17,559 bases of DNA from Quadrisphaera sp. (GTDB lineage: Bacteria > Actinomycetota > Actinomycetes > Actinomycetales > Quadrisphaeraceae): assembly GCA_029258695.1 (NCBI GenBank), contig JARIBR010000264.1, positions 1 to 17,559 on the forward strand. The letters are read 5' to 3'. Under the pieces are notes generated by a model. It saw nothing but the letters and a program-made list of their open reading frames with translations, had not been told where the DNA came from and ran no database searches. Each line of letters begins with the position of its first letter. Within the stretch, counting starts at the first letter, position 1. This document shows positions 1 through 9,575 of this stretch, in pieces. The position numbers were made by a program, and so were the translations under genes.

Positions 1-122
1 ACGCCGCCGAGCTCCTCGGCCGCGGCGCGCGCCTGGTCGACGGTCGTCGCCACGATCCCGGGCAGCACGGGGACGCCGTGGCTCTCGAACAGGTCTCGTG
101 CTTGGTACTCGTACAGGTCCAC
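1..122 (-). CDS. sucC: Succinyl-CoA ligase (ADP-forming) beta subunit, N-terminal fragment
   Basis: This is the beginning of a gene that runs off the left edge; only 40 complete codons are visible. The translation from GTG at 122 begins [12 protein letters not shown] and continues with HGVPVLPG, followed by an Ala/Glu-rich helix ([10 protein letters not shown]). This is the characteristic N-terminus of the SucC ATP-grasp subunit, where MDLYEYQA is nearly invariant. The enzyme couples succinyl-CoA cleavage to nucleotide triphosphate formation in the TCA cycle, as a complex with SucD. A GGAGGG ribosome binding site (132-137 on the complement) sits 9 bases before the GTG, which fixes the start. 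sucD would be expected just outside the window on the left; this cannot be seen. The active-site region lies outside the window, so the call rests on the N-terminal signature alone. Confidence 0.9.
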   Translation of the reverse strand, partial: MDLYEYQARDLFESHGVPVLPGIVATTVDQARAAAEELGG

Positions 123-204
123 GTGGGCTGGCCCTCCGGTCTCGACGTCCGCGCGCGCCCCGCTGTGGGCACCGCGCCGGCCCGGGGGTGTGCGGGCCGC
201 TGCG

Positions 205-210
205 AGCGTA
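205..210 (-). promoter_or_regulatory. Candidate -10 element for sucC
   Basis: On the minus strand this reads TACGCT, matching the actinobacterial TANNNT -10 pattern. It would give a 5' leader of roughly 75-80 bases before the sucC GTG at 122. No recognisable -35 hexamer is present at the expected distance. It lies just downstream of the hairpin that follows the preceding phosphodiesterase gene, which is where a new promoter would be expected. The evidence is weak. Confidence 0.25.
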
Positions 211-239
211 TCGGCGCCGGCCACCTGGGCCCAGCGGGT

Positions 240-257
240 CGGCCCGTCGTCGGGCCG
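240..257 (-). terminator. Hairpin after the secreted phosphodiesterase gene
   Basis: CGGCCCG (240-246) and CGGGCCG (251-257) form a perfect 7-bp stem with a TCGT tetraloop. It begins 10 bases past the stop codon at 268-270. There is no T-tract, but GC-rich U-less hairpins are usual terminators in this phylum. It probably separates the phosphodiesterase transcript from sucC. Confidence 0.55.
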
Positions 258-267
258 GGGAGCGCCC

Positions 268-1464
268 TCAGCCCTGCTCGGCGCCCTCGACGAGGCTCCG
301 CGAGACCACGGCGGTGTCCGGCTGGTCGGCGAAGACCGCGTCGATGCCGGTCTCCCAGAACAGCCGCTCCTCCTCGAGCACCTGCCCGAAGTCGTCGAGG
401 TCCTCGGTCTGCGCGTCGCCGGTGCGCAGCTCCGCGGGCAGGAACGTGTTCTCGTTGCGGAACGTGTAGGGGTGGACCTGCAGGCCGGCGGCGTGCGCGT
501 CGTCGACGAGCGAGGTGGGCGTCGCCAGGGTCTCGTCGGCGTCCCGCGGGATGATCTGGTTCTTGTCCGGCCCGATGCCGGCCGCGTAGGTGGCGATGAA
601 CGCCAGACCCTCCGGGGTGATCGCGTCGGCGTAGGTGAGCGAGGAGCCCGCGACCACGGCGTCGTAGGGGGCGCCGGTGGCGGACAGGAGCTGGACCAGC
701 GGGACCTCCAGCTCTCCTCCGTCGTGCAGCTCGCGCAGGTTGGAGGGCTCGAAGGACTGCACGAACACCGGGTCGTCGGCGTCGTCGAGGTCCTTCGCGG
801 CCAGGGAGCCCACGAGCGGCTCCTCGAGGGAGAGCCCGATGCTGTCGAAGTAGGTGGGGTGCTTGGTCTCGGGGTAGACGCCGATCTCGCGGCCGAGCTC
901 GGCGGACAGGCTCTCCCGCAGCGCGAGCACCTCGTCGAAGGTCGGCACCTGGTACAGCCCGTCGTAGAGCGTGTTCTCCTCCCGGATCTCCGGCAGGCGC
1001 TCGACCGCGCGCAGCGTCTTCAGCTCCGCGAGGGTGAGGTCCTCGGTGAACCAGCCGGTGATCTCGCGGCCGTCGACGGTCCTGGTGGTCCTGCGGTCGG
1101 CGAGCTCGGGGTGCTCGGCGACGTCGGTGGTGTCGGTGATGTCGTTCTCGTGGCGGGCCACCAGCACGCCGTCCTTCGTGCTCACGAGGTCCGGCTCGAT
1201 GAAGTCGGCGCCCATCCGGGCCGCGAGCTCGTAGGAGGCGAGGGTGTGCTCGGGGCGGTAGCCGGACGCGCCGCGGTGGCCGATGACCAGGCGACGCTCG
1301 GCGATCGGCTCACCGGGGTCGGCCTGCACGGGCGCGGTGACGCTCGGGGCGGGCGCGGTGACGCTCGGCGGGGGCGAGCTCGTCTCGGCGGCCCACGCGG
1401 GCGCCAGCAGGACGGTGGGCGCCAGCAGGGTGGCGGCGGCGGTCAGTGCCGTGGCGGTGCGCAT
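268..1464 (-). CDS. Secreted glycerophosphodiester phosphodiesterase
   Basis: The product (398 aa) is predicted to hydrolyse glycerophosphodiesters to sn-glycerol-3-phosphate plus an alcohol outside the membrane. The ATG at 1464 is chosen because a GGAG site lies 5 bases upstream and the first residues form a signal peptide: MRTA, a hydrophobic core, then an AWA-A cleavage site near residue 25. A Pro/Thr/Ser/Val-rich linker follows (about residues 27-50). The GDPD barrel starts with [13 protein letters not shown] (His63, Arg64, Glu72), continues with EPD metal ligands (Glu90, Asp92) and a second catalytic His in ARHEND (His105), and ends with the family-typical [10 protein letters not shown]. 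The length and the inserted WFTEDLTL segment fit the GlpQ-like class. An alternative upstream ATG at 1521 would hide the signal peptide and has a poor ribosome site. A paralogue without a signal peptide lies at 6155-7225. Substrate specificity cannot be read from the sequence. Confidence 0.9.
   Translation of the reverse strand: MRTATALTAAATLLAPTVLLAPAWAAETSSPPPSVTAPAPSVTAPVQADPGEPIAERRLVIGHRGASGYRPEHTLASYELAARMGADFIEPDLVSTKDGVLVARHENDITDTTDVAEHPELADRRTTRTVDGREITGWFTEDLTLAELKTLRAVERLPEIREENTLYDGLYQVPTFDEVLALRESLSAELGREIGVYPETKHPTYFDSIGLSLEEPLVGSLAAKDLDDADDPVFVQSFEPSNLRELHDGGELEVPLVQLLSATGAPYDAVVAGSSLTYADAITPEGLAFIATYAAGIGPDKNQIIPRDADETLATPTSLVDDAHAAGLQVHPYTFRNENTFLPAELRTGDAQTEDLDDFGQVLEEERLFWETGIDAVFADQPDTAVVSRSLVEGAEQG
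1330..1368. repeat. 18-bp direct repeat in the linker of the secreted phosphodiesterase
   Basis: GGGCGCGGTGACGCTCGG occurs at 1330-1347 and again, identical, at 1351-1368, a period of 21 bases (seven codons). It encodes the duplicated SVTAPAP-type linker between the signal peptide and the catalytic barrel. The pattern is consistent with an in-frame tandem duplication. Confidence 0.85.
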
Positions 1465-1556
1465 GGGGGCTCCGAGCGGGCTCACCCGGCGACCGTCGCC
1501 GTTGACCCGCGCGGAGAACATAGCGGGTCATCCGTGACGAAGGAAGCACGGACGGC

Positions 1557-1580
1557 GACACCGCTCCCGGAGGCGGTGTC
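1557..1580 (-). terminator. Hairpin after pcrA
   Basis: GACACCGC (1557-1564) and GCGGTGTC (1573-1580) form a perfect 8-bp stem with an 8-base loop. It starts 14 bases past the pcrA stop codon (1595-1597) and lies upstream of the next gene on the same strand. It is therefore a likely intrinsic terminator between pcrA and the phosphodiesterase. No U-tract follows. Confidence 0.6.
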
Positions 1581-1594
1581 ACCGTCGAGACGTC

Positions 1595-4135
<2,541 letters not shown>

Positions 4136-4144
4136 GAGGGGACC

Positions 4145-4150
4145 ACCGTA
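4145..4150 (-). promoter_or_regulatory. Candidate -10 element for pcrA
   Basis: The minus strand reads TACGGT, ending 9 bases before the pcrA ATG at 4135, so transcription would begin almost at the start codon. There is no clear -35 and no strong Shine-Dalgarno sequence in front of the ATG, which would suit a very short leader. The 135-base divergent gap (4136-4270) must also hold the promoter of the stress gene, which I cannot pinpoint. Confidence 0.35.
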
Positions 4151-4270
4151 AGACCGGCCGCCGACACCGCCGGGAGTGGATGATGGGCGCGGGGTGCTCG
4201 CCGCGGCGCACCCCTGCGGACGGGCCCACGGCCCGCGCGCCCCACACCGCGGCGGGGACGAGGACGGGTC

Positions 4271-4753
4271 ATGAGCGACGCACCGGTGATCGTCGTGGGC
4301 GTGGTGCCCGGGCAGCCGGAGGTCACGGTGCGGCGCGCTGCGGGCCTCGCCCGCGGCCTGGGCGCGCAGATGGTCTTCGCCGTGGTCGACCCGAACGAGC
4401 GCACCGGCCGCGACGACGGGGGCGCAGCCCGCCCCGACGGCGCGGACCCGGGGCTCTCCAGGGTGCAGCTGCTCGCGGTCCAGGAGACCCTCGAGCGTCT
4501 GCTGGCTGACCAGCCGGTGACCTGGCGGGTCGAGCAGCTTGGCGGCGACCCGGTCAGGGCGCTGGCCGGGCTGGCGGAGCGCCTCGACGCGGTGATGATC
4601 GCGGTGGGCACCCGCCAGTCGGGGCTGCGGGGGCGCGTCTCGGCGTTCTTCAGCGGGTCGATCGCCGCGCAGCTCGCGCACCACCAGGCGCGCCCGGTCC
4701 TCGTGGTGCCGACGGCTCCGGTCGCCTTCGAGCACGCGGCCCCGTGGGAGTGA
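4271..4753 (+). CDS. Universal stress protein (UspA domain)
   Basis: A single-domain Usp of 160 aa, expected to be cytoplasmic and dimeric, of the type often induced under starvation, hypoxia or redox stress. The alpha/beta Rossmann-like pattern is visible: strand VIVVGVV, helix, strand QMVFAVVDPN, a long helix (RVQLLAVQETLERLLA), then AVMIAVGTRQSG and GSIAAQLAHHQARPVLVVP at the end, the usual closing signature. The ATP-binding consensus G-2x-G-9x-G(S/T) is imperfect: the second Gly is Gln116 (GTRQSG). The usual D-G-S after the first strand is also replaced (VVPGQP). Nucleotide binding is therefore uncertain. The start is an ATG preceded by a purine-rich GGACGAGGACGGG. It is transcribed away from pcrA and converges on the Fur-family gene, with no operon partner. 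Confidence 0.85.
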   Translation: MSDAPVIVVGVVPGQPEVTVRRAAGLARGLGAQMVFAVVDPNERTGRDDGGAARPDGADPGLSRVQLLAVQETLERLLADQPVTWRVEQLGGDPVRALAGLAERLDAVMIAVGTRQSGLRGRVSAFFSGSIAAQLAHHQARPVLVVPTAPVAFEHAAPWE

Positions 4754-4792
4754 CGCGTCAGCCACCCCCGTCACGGGCGGCGTCGTCTCGGC

Positions 4793-5218
4793 TCACGGGG
4801 CGCAGGCGGTGCAGGTGCCGGACAAGGCCACGTGCGAGGGGTCGAGCGTGAAGCCGGTGCGCGCAGCGATCGCGGGGACGACGGGCTCCAGCAGGTCGGC
4901 CGGCAGGTCCACCACGGCCCCGCACGAGCGGCACTGCGCGTGCGGGTGGTGTGTCTCGGCGAGGTGGTAGGCCGTGCCGCCGTGGCCGAGGTGGACGTGC
5001 TGGACCGCGCCGAGCCGCGTGAGGGCGTCCAGCGTCCGGTACACGCTCGAGCGGTGGACGCCGGCGCCGGCCACGTCGGTGACGACCTGCTCCGCGCCGA
5101 CGTGGCCCCCGCGGGCCGCCAGCGCGAGCAGCACCGCTCGCCTCGGAGCGGTCATGCGCTGGCCCTGGGCGCGCAGGACGCCGCGGGCCCGCTCCAGGAC
5201 CGCGTCCGGATCGATCAT
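4793..5218 (-). CDS. Fur-family metal-dependent transcriptional repressor
   Basis: The protein (141 aa) has an N-terminal winged helix, with the recognition segment HRSSVYRTLDALTRLG at about residues 55-70. A dimerisation/metal domain follows with two Cys pairs, CRSC (96, 99) and CTAC (136, 139), forming a structural zinc site. His90, His91 and His93 (ETHHPHAQC) are in the position of the regulatory metal site of Fur/Zur/PerR proteins. This makes it a metal or peroxide sensor, but I cannot tell Fur, Zur and PerR apart from the sequence, and no metal transporter is adjacent. The start at 5218 (MIDPDAV) is preferred because GGGGACGGG lies directly upstream; an upstream ATG at 5257 has no ribosome site. 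A 10-bp palindrome and an 11-bp triple repeat lie upstream and could be operators. Confidence 0.9.
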   Translation of the reverse strand: MIDPDAVLERARGVLRAQGQRMTAPRRAVLLALAARGGHVGAEQVVTDVAGAGVHRSSVYRTLDALTRLGAVQHVHLGHGGTAYHLAETHHPHAQCRSCGAVVDLPADLLEPVVPAIAARTGFTLDPSHVALSGTCTACAP

Positions 5219-5251
5219 CCCCGTCCCCACGGCGCCAGTGTGCCGCAGGAG

Positions 5252-5261
5252 CGTCATGACG
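5252..5261. promoter_or_regulatory. Palindrome CGTCATGACG upstream of the Fur-family gene
   Basis: A perfect 10-bp palindrome lies 34-43 bases before the chosen start codon at 5218. It could be an operator for autoregulation. It does not resemble a textbook Fur or Zur box closely, and a 10-bp palindrome can occur by chance. Confidence 0.25.
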
Positions 5262-5293
5262 GGGCGGCCCCGCGGCGACCCGACGCCAGCCCG

Positions 5294-5326
5294 GCAGCGG
5301 GCTAGCAGCGGCTCTGCAGCGGCTCA
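5294..5326. repeat. Three 11-bp tandem repeats between the SDR and Fur-family genes
   Basis: The units are GCAGCGGGCTA (5294-5304), GCAGCGGCTCT (5305-5315) and GCAGCGGCTCA (5316-5326). Units 2 and 3 differ at one position, and unit 1 is slightly more diverged. The last three bases form the stop codon of the dehydrogenase gene, so the rest lies in noncoding DNA. The array is 76-108 bases upstream of the Fur-family start. The 11-bp period is close to one helical turn. Confidence 0.8.
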
Positions 5327-6145
5327 GGCAGCGCCCACGAGGCGGTCGCACGTCGCCACGAGGGCGTCCTGGAGCCCCACCTCGCGCAGCGGCGGTGGGA
5401 CGGGCGCGGGCCGGGTGCCCGTGACGTAGCGCGCCCCGGCGAGCGCCTCGAGCGAGCCCTGCACGGCCAGGCGGGCGAGGGCCTGGCCGGGGACGTCCAC
5501 GCTGCCCGACGCCCCGGGGCTGGCCAGCTTCGTCGGCACCCATCCGGGGTCGAGGGCCAGCGAGGTCGCCGAGCGCAGGCGCGCGTCCCAGGCGAGGGCG
5601 AGCGCGACGTCGGCCGCCTTGGACGCGGCGTAGGCCCGCTTCGCGTCCTGGGCCCCGCGGGTCGGGGTGGTGGCGAGCCCGGTGAGCCCTGCCGGGTCGA
5701 GGTGCTTCGCCCCCGCGCGGGCCATCCCCGACCCGAGCCACACGACCCGCGTGCCGGCCTCCTCGATCTCGGTGGCGAGCAGCGTGGTCAGCAGGTGGGG
5801 TGCCAGCACGTTGACGGCGAACGTGGTCTCGTGGCCGTCGGCGGACGTGGGCGGGACCTGCCCGCGCACCCACACGCCCGCGTTGTGCACCAGGGCAGCC
5901 AGCGGCGTGCGCTCGCGGAGCTGGTCGGCGAGGCCGCGCACCTGCTCGAGCGAGGAGAGGTCACCGGTGACCAGGTGCACGGAGCCTCCGCTGCTGCGCG
6001 CCAGCTCCGCCAGCTGCTGCGAGGCCTCGCGTCCGCGCCGGGCGCTGCGCGCGTGGAGCAGCAGGTCGTGGCCGGCCGCCACGAGCCGCGTGGCGGCGGC
6101 GAGGCCGATGCCGTCGGTGGACCCGGTCACGCAGACGGTCGCCAT
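5324..6145 (-). CDS. Short-chain dehydrogenase/reductase (SDR), NAD(P)-dependent
   Basis: A classical SDR of 273 aa. It has the cofactor loop TGSTDGIG (residues 7-14), NAG (88-90) and the catalytic tetrad Asn112, Ser139 (WLGSGM), Tyr172 and Lys176 (YAASK). HARSARR follows the second strand; the Arg residues there suggest an NADP(H) preference, which is inference. A C-terminal LDPGWVPTKL segment is typical of the family. The substrate cannot be predicted; the overall look is that of retinol-dehydrogenase-like SDRs of wide specificity. The ATG at 6145 lies 9 bases after the stop of the cytoplasmic phosphodiesterase, so the two are probably cotranscribed. There is no strong ribosome site, which fits translational coupling. 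A functional link to glycerophosphodiester metabolism is not established. Confidence 0.9.
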   Translation of the reverse strand: MATVCVTGSTDGIGLAAATRLVAAGHDLLLHARSARRGREASQQLAELARSSGGSVHLVTGDLSSLEQVRGLADQLRERTPLAALVHNAGVWVRGQVPPTSADGHETTFAVNVLAPHLLTTLLATEIEEAGTRVVWLGSGMARAGAKHLDPAGLTGLATTPTRGAQDAKRAYAASKAADVALALAWDARLRSATSLALDPGWVPTKLASPGASGSVDVPGQALARLAVQGSLEALAGARYVTGTRPAPVPPPLREVGLQDALVATCDRLVGAA

Positions 6146-6154
6146 GGTCCAGGC

Positions 6155-7225
6155 TTACCCGACCGCCGCGGTCCGTGCTCGGCGGCGGGAGGACTCCTCG
6201 CCAGCGTGCAGGGCCCGGGTCGCCAGGACGGCGGTGTCCGGGTGGTCGGTGAACACGCCGTCGACGCCGGCTGCGGCGAGCACGGCGTACTCCTCGGCAG
6301 CCCGGCCGTGCGCGGCGGGGTCGGTGCCCAGCCGCATCGAGGGCGGGAGGTAGCAGTTCTCGTCCCGCAGGGTGAAGACGTGCAGCCCCAGCCCGTGGTC
6401 GTGAGCGCGCGTCACGAGCCCGCGCACCGCTCCCCCGAGACGCTTCGGCACCGTCGGGGCCACGAGGCCCTTGTGCGGGGCCAGCACCTGGGCGTACCCG
6501 GCGACCTCGCGCAGCCCCGCGTCGCTGCACATCTCCTCCGCGGCCGGCCAGCCGGGCGTCCCCGGAGCGTCGTCGACGCTCGCGCAGGAGCGCGTCGCAC
6601 GACGGGTACGGAGCAGCTGGACGAGCGGCAGCGCGCACCCCCGCTCGCGCAGGCGCCGCAGGAACCGCGGGTCGAAGCACTGCAGGACCACGGGGAGGCC
6701 GGCGGCCACCGGGGCGGCGAGGTCGGCCTCCAGCATGGCGGCGACGTCCAGCCCGCGTCGGGCGAAGACGCCGGGCTCCTTGACCTCCACCGCCACGCTG
6801 AGGTCCCGACCCGTCTCGGCACGCAGGGCGGCGATGGTGGCGAGGAGATCGACGAGCGTGGGGACGCCGAACCGCCCGTCGTGCACCGCCGTGCCCGGGC
6901 GGAGAGCCGGCAGCGGCTCCACGGCCCGCAGGGACGTGACCTGCTCCAGGGACAGGTCCTCGACGAACCAGCCCGAGGGGCCGCGCGCGGCCCGGCGCCG
7001 CCGCAGGTGCGCCAGCCACGGGCGCCTGGCGATGTCGGTGCTGATCGAGAGGTCCGCGTCGTGGCGGACCACCAGCACGCCGTCCGCGGTGGGCACGACG
7101 TCGCACTCCACGCGGTCCGCGCCGAGGCGTACCGCCAGCTCGTGCGCCTCGAGGGTGTTCTCCGGTCGGTAGCCGCACGCACCGCGATGGCCGATGACGA
7201 GCACCTGATCAGCGTCGACCCTCAC
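6155..7225 (-). CDS. Cytoplasmic glycerophosphodiester phosphodiesterase
   Basis: The product (356 aa) is predicted to release sn-glycerol-3-phosphate from glycerophosphodiesters inside the cell. It begins at the catalytic barrel with no signal peptide: GHRGACGYRPENT (His13, Arg14, Glu22), ECD (Glu40, Asp42), VVRHD with the second His (His55), and VFTDHPDTAV at the end. These blocks match the secreted paralogue at 268-1464, including the WFVEDLSLEQ insert and the FTLRDENCYLP segment. The GTG at 7225 is chosen because GGAG lies 9 bases upstream; an in-frame GTG at 7240 would add five residues but has no ribosome site. It leads a two-gene unit with the SDR gene. Which diester it prefers is unknown. 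Confidence 0.87.
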   Translation of the reverse strand: MRVDADQVLVIGHRGACGYRPENTLEAHELAVRLGADRVECDVVPTADGVLVVRHDADLSISTDIARRPWLAHLRRRRAARGPSGWFVEDLSLEQVTSLRAVEPLPALRPGTAVHDGRFGVPTLVDLLATIAALRAETGRDLSVAVEVKEPGVFARRGLDVAAMLEADLAAPVAAGLPVVLQCFDPRFLRRLRERGCALPLVQLLRTRRATRSCASVDDAPGTPGWPAAEEMCSDAGLREVAGYAQVLAPHKGLVAPTVPKRLGGAVRGLVTRAHDHGLGLHVFTLRDENCYLPPSMRLGTDPAAHGRAAEEYAVLAAAGVDGVFTDHPDTAVLATRALHAGEESSRRRARTAAVG

Positions 7226-7256
7226 GAGGCCCGTCTCCACCCCTGAGGAGGAAGGG

Positions 7257-7270
7257 TGAGACTCGTCTCA
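7257..7270. promoter_or_regulatory. Inverted repeat TGAGAC-TC-GTCTCA
   Basis: A perfect 6-bp inverted repeat with a 2-base spacer lies in the 61-base gap between the small membrane protein (stop at 7287) and the cytoplasmic phosphodiesterase (start at 7225), all on the minus strand. It could be an operator for the phosphodiesterase. As RNA it could be a weak 5-bp hairpin with a 4-base loop followed by a pyrimidine run, acting as a terminator for the symporter unit. Confidence 0.3.
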
Positions 7271-7286
7271 TCGGTGATCCGTCGGC

Positions 7287-7601
7287 TCAGTCCTGGGGCT
7301 TCGTCGTGTCCCGCTCCTCGGCCGCGGCGGCGAGCGGCGGCCGGGTCCTCACCCACACGAGGAAGACCACGGCCAGGACCAGCATGGCGATGCCGGTCCA
7401 GAGGTTGAGGGCGATCCCGCCCGCCTTGTCGAGCTCGGCCTGGGTGGTGTCGAAGAAGGCGACGACCAGCAGGATGATCCCGAAGGTCCCGAACAGGAAG
7501 GCGATCACCGTCCTCAGGTCGAACAGCGTCGCTGCGGTCGACGTGTCGGTGGTGACCTCCACCTCGTCGGTGCTCCCGCTGCCGGTCGTGTCCTCGGTCA
7601 T
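7287..7601 (-). CDS. Small two-helix membrane protein, partner of the symporter
   Basis: A 104-aa protein I cannot assign to a named family. The N-terminal ~28 residues are Thr/Ser/acidic and probably cytoplasmic. Two hydrophobic helices follow (about 31-49, VIAFLFGTFGIILLVVAFF; and about 64-83, ending VVFLVWVRT), then a short charged tail. A strong ribosome site GAGGAGG (7607-7613, complement) sits 5 bases before the ATG. It starts 64 bases after the stop of the sodium:solute symporter on the same strand, so cotranscription is likely. Small membrane proteins encoded beside SSS or NSS transporters (for example MetS with MetP, or DUF4212 proteins) are known as accessory subunits. A similar role here is inference from context. 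Confidence 0.8.
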   Translation of the reverse strand: MTEDTTGSGSTDEVEVTTDTSTAATLFDLRTVIAFLFGTFGIILLVVAFFDTTQAELDKAGGIALNLWTGIAMLVLAVVFLVWVRTRPPLAAAAEERDTTKPQD

Positions 7602-7665
7602 GCCGTCCTCCTCGTGGTGCTGCGTCGGGTGCCTGCGTGGTCGTCGTGCTCCATGCCGTGCGGCC

Positions 7666-9366
7666 TCACCAGAAGATCACGTACAGGACGGCGGAGAGGA
7701 CGAGGACTCCCACCCCGAGCACGAGCGGCGAGCGGAACCACCCGCGGTCCTCGGGGGAGAGGTCGGACTGCTTCTGCCGCTCGGTGAGCGACCACACCAG
7801 GCCGACCAGCTCGCGGTCGGGCTTGGGCGCCTGGAACTGCGAGACGAGCACGCCGACGCCGACGCCGACGACGAACGCGGCCGACGCCCCGATGAAGCTC
7901 CCGGCCTGGTTGGAGACGGGGATGACGCCGAACCGCACCAGGACGTCGACCGTGACCGCCGCGACGGTGCCGGAGATCAGCCCGGTCCACCCGGCGGTGG
8001 GGCTCATGCGCTTCCAGAACAGCCCGAGGATGAAGATGGCGAACAGCGGGGCGTTGAAGAAGGAGGCCAGCGCCTGGATGTAGTCCATGAGGTTCGTGAA
8101 GGTGCTCGCGAGGGCCGCGGTGCCGATGGCGAGCACGCTCCCCACCACCGTGACGACGCGGCCGACCCGCAGGTAGTAGCCGTCGGAGCGTCCCGGACGG
8201 ATCCAGTCCTGCCAGATGTCGTAGGTGACGACGGTGTTCAGCGAGGAGATGTTCGCCGCCATGCCGGCCATGAACGCCGCGAGGAGCCCGGCGACGGCGA
8301 CGCCGAGGACGCCGTTGGGCAGGACCTCGCCGAGCAGCAGCGTCAGCGCGTCGTTGTAGGTGGCCCCCCCGCCGCCGCCGCCGGCCTTGAGGTCGCTGAT
8401 CTGCGGGATGAGCACCCCGGCGACCATCCCGGGGATGATGATGACCAGCGCCACGAGCGCCTTGGGGTAGGCCCCGATGATCGGTGTCAGCCGGGCGGCG
8501 GCGGTGTTGCGGGCCGACAGGGCGCGCTGGACCTCGGCGAAGTTCGTCGTCCAGTACCCGAAGGACAGCACGAAGCCCAGGCCGAACACGATGCCGAGGA
8601 CGGAGAGGAAGTTGCTCGAGATCTCCGTCAACGACGTGCCGGGCCAGGCGGACAGCTGCTCGGCGCCGCCGCCGGCAGAGCTCGTGATCCGCTCCTTGAG
8701 CCCGGAGTAGCCGCCCACGCGTGCGAGGCCGGCGATCGTCACGGGGATGAGCAGCGCGAGGATGACGAAGAACTGCAGCACCTCGTTGTAGATGGCTGCG
8801 GACAGCCCGCCGAGGAACGTGTAGCTGAGCACGACGAGCGCGGCGACCGGGATGGCCAGGAAGAGCGACCACCCGAGGAGCGCCTCGAGGATGAGGCCGA
8901 GCGCGAAGAGGTTGACCCCGGCGATGAGCACCGACGAGAGCGCGAAGACCACGCCCATCGTCCGCTGGGTGGTCGTGTTGAAGCGCTTCCCGAGGAACTC
9001 CGGCACCGAGCGTGACTTGCTGCCGTAGTAGAACGGCATCATGACGATGCCGAGGAACACCATGGCCGGGATGGCGCCGATCCAGTAGTAGTGCACCGTC
9101 GGGATGCCGTACTGGGCGCCGTTGGCCGTCATGCCGATGAGCTCGATGGCCCCGAGGTTCGCGGAGATGAACGCCAGGCCCGTCACCCACGAGGGGAGCG
9201 AGCGCCCGGAGAGCAGGAAGTCCAGCGACGAGGCGACGGAGCGCCGGGCCGCGAACCCGATCCCCAGCACCAGGGCGAAGTAGATGACGACGAACGTGTA
9301 GTCGTACCACTTGACCCCGAGCCTCAGGTCCACCTCGGGGACCGCGACTGCCATCAGGACGTCCAC
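7666..9366 (-). CDS. Sodium:solute symporter (SSS/SLC5 family)
   Basis: A 566-aa integral membrane protein with about 13-14 predicted helices, covering the full SSS fold. The N-terminus reads WYDYTFVVIYFALVLGIGFAARR, shown here in part as WYDYTFVVIYF, followed by DFLLSGRSLPSW, SANLGAIELIGM and a long series of hydrophobic segments. The run ASFFNAPLFAIFILGLFWKR is typical of SGLT-like members. It should couple Na+ entry to uptake of a small organic solute (sugar, carboxylate or amino acid); the substrate is not identifiable. The GTG at 9366 is chosen because GAGGTGAT, an almost ideal anti-16S match, ends 4 bases upstream (9371-9378, complement). ATG codons at 9372 and 9354 are alternatives. 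A Gly-rich loop (KAGGGGGGA) lies mid-protein. The small membrane gene follows directly. Confidence 0.9.
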   Translation of the reverse strand: MDVLMAVAVPEVDLRLGVKWYDYTFVVIYFALVLGIGFAARRSVASSLDFLLSGRSLPSWVTGLAFISANLGAIELIGMTANGAQYGIPTVHYYWIGAIPAMVFLGIVMMPFYYGSKSRSVPEFLGKRFNTTTQRTMGVVFALSSVLIAGVNLFALGLILEALLGWSLFLAIPVAALVVLSYTFLGGLSAAIYNEVLQFFVILALLIPVTIAGLARVGGYSGLKERITSSAGGGAEQLSAWPGTSLTEISSNFLSVLGIVFGLGFVLSFGYWTTNFAEVQRALSARNTAAARLTPIIGAYPKALVALVIIIPGMVAGVLIPQISDLKAGGGGGGATYNDALTLLLGEVLPNGVLGVAVAGLLAAFMAGMAANISSLNTVVTYDIWQDWIRPGRSDGYYLRVGRVVTVVGSVLAIGTAALASTFTNLMDYIQALASFFNAPLFAIFILGLFWKRMSPTAGWTGLISGTVAAVTVDVLVRFGVIPVSNQAGSFIGASAAFVVGVGVGVLVSQFQAPKPDRELVGLVWSLTERQKQSDLSPEDRGWFRSPLVLGVGVLVLSAVLYVIFW

Positions 9367-9427
9367 GCCCATCACCTCGCTGTGCTCGTCATGTCGTCCT
9401 CGCAGCGTCCTCGCCGTGAGCCGGGTC

Positions 9428-9433
9428 AGAGTA
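9428..9433 (-). promoter_or_regulatory. Candidate -10 element for the symporter operon
   Basis: TACTCT on the minus strand matches TANNNT and would give a leader of about 55 bases containing the GAGGTGAT ribosome site. No good -35 is visible. The 222-base divergent gap (9367-9588) otherwise shows only this site and the opposing Nudix promoter; I see no gene in it. Confidence 0.35.
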
Positions 9434-9575
9434 GGGCCTCGGGGACCGGTGCGACGGACCGGGTGCGTGCGGCGCGGCGGGCGGCGCCGGCGCGCCGGTA
9501 CGGCCCGAGCAGGATCGAGACCCCGGGCGGCTCTCGAGGGCTCGCCCGTTCGCGGGCACCGGCTCCCCACCGGGC

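Noticed and set aside
4136..4774. N-terminal extension of pcrA up to 4774
   Set aside because: It would run antisense through the whole universal stress gene and adds Arg/Pro/Ser-rich residues with no similarity to helicases.
5219..5257. Upstream ATG for the Fur-family gene at 5257
   Set aside because: No ribosome site or -10 element precedes it, while GGGGACGGG abuts the ATG at 5218, whose product has the normal family length.
7306..9015. 569-codon plus-strand frame opposite the symporter
   Set aside because: Glu/Asp/Gly/Arg/His-rich antisense shadow of a membrane protein.
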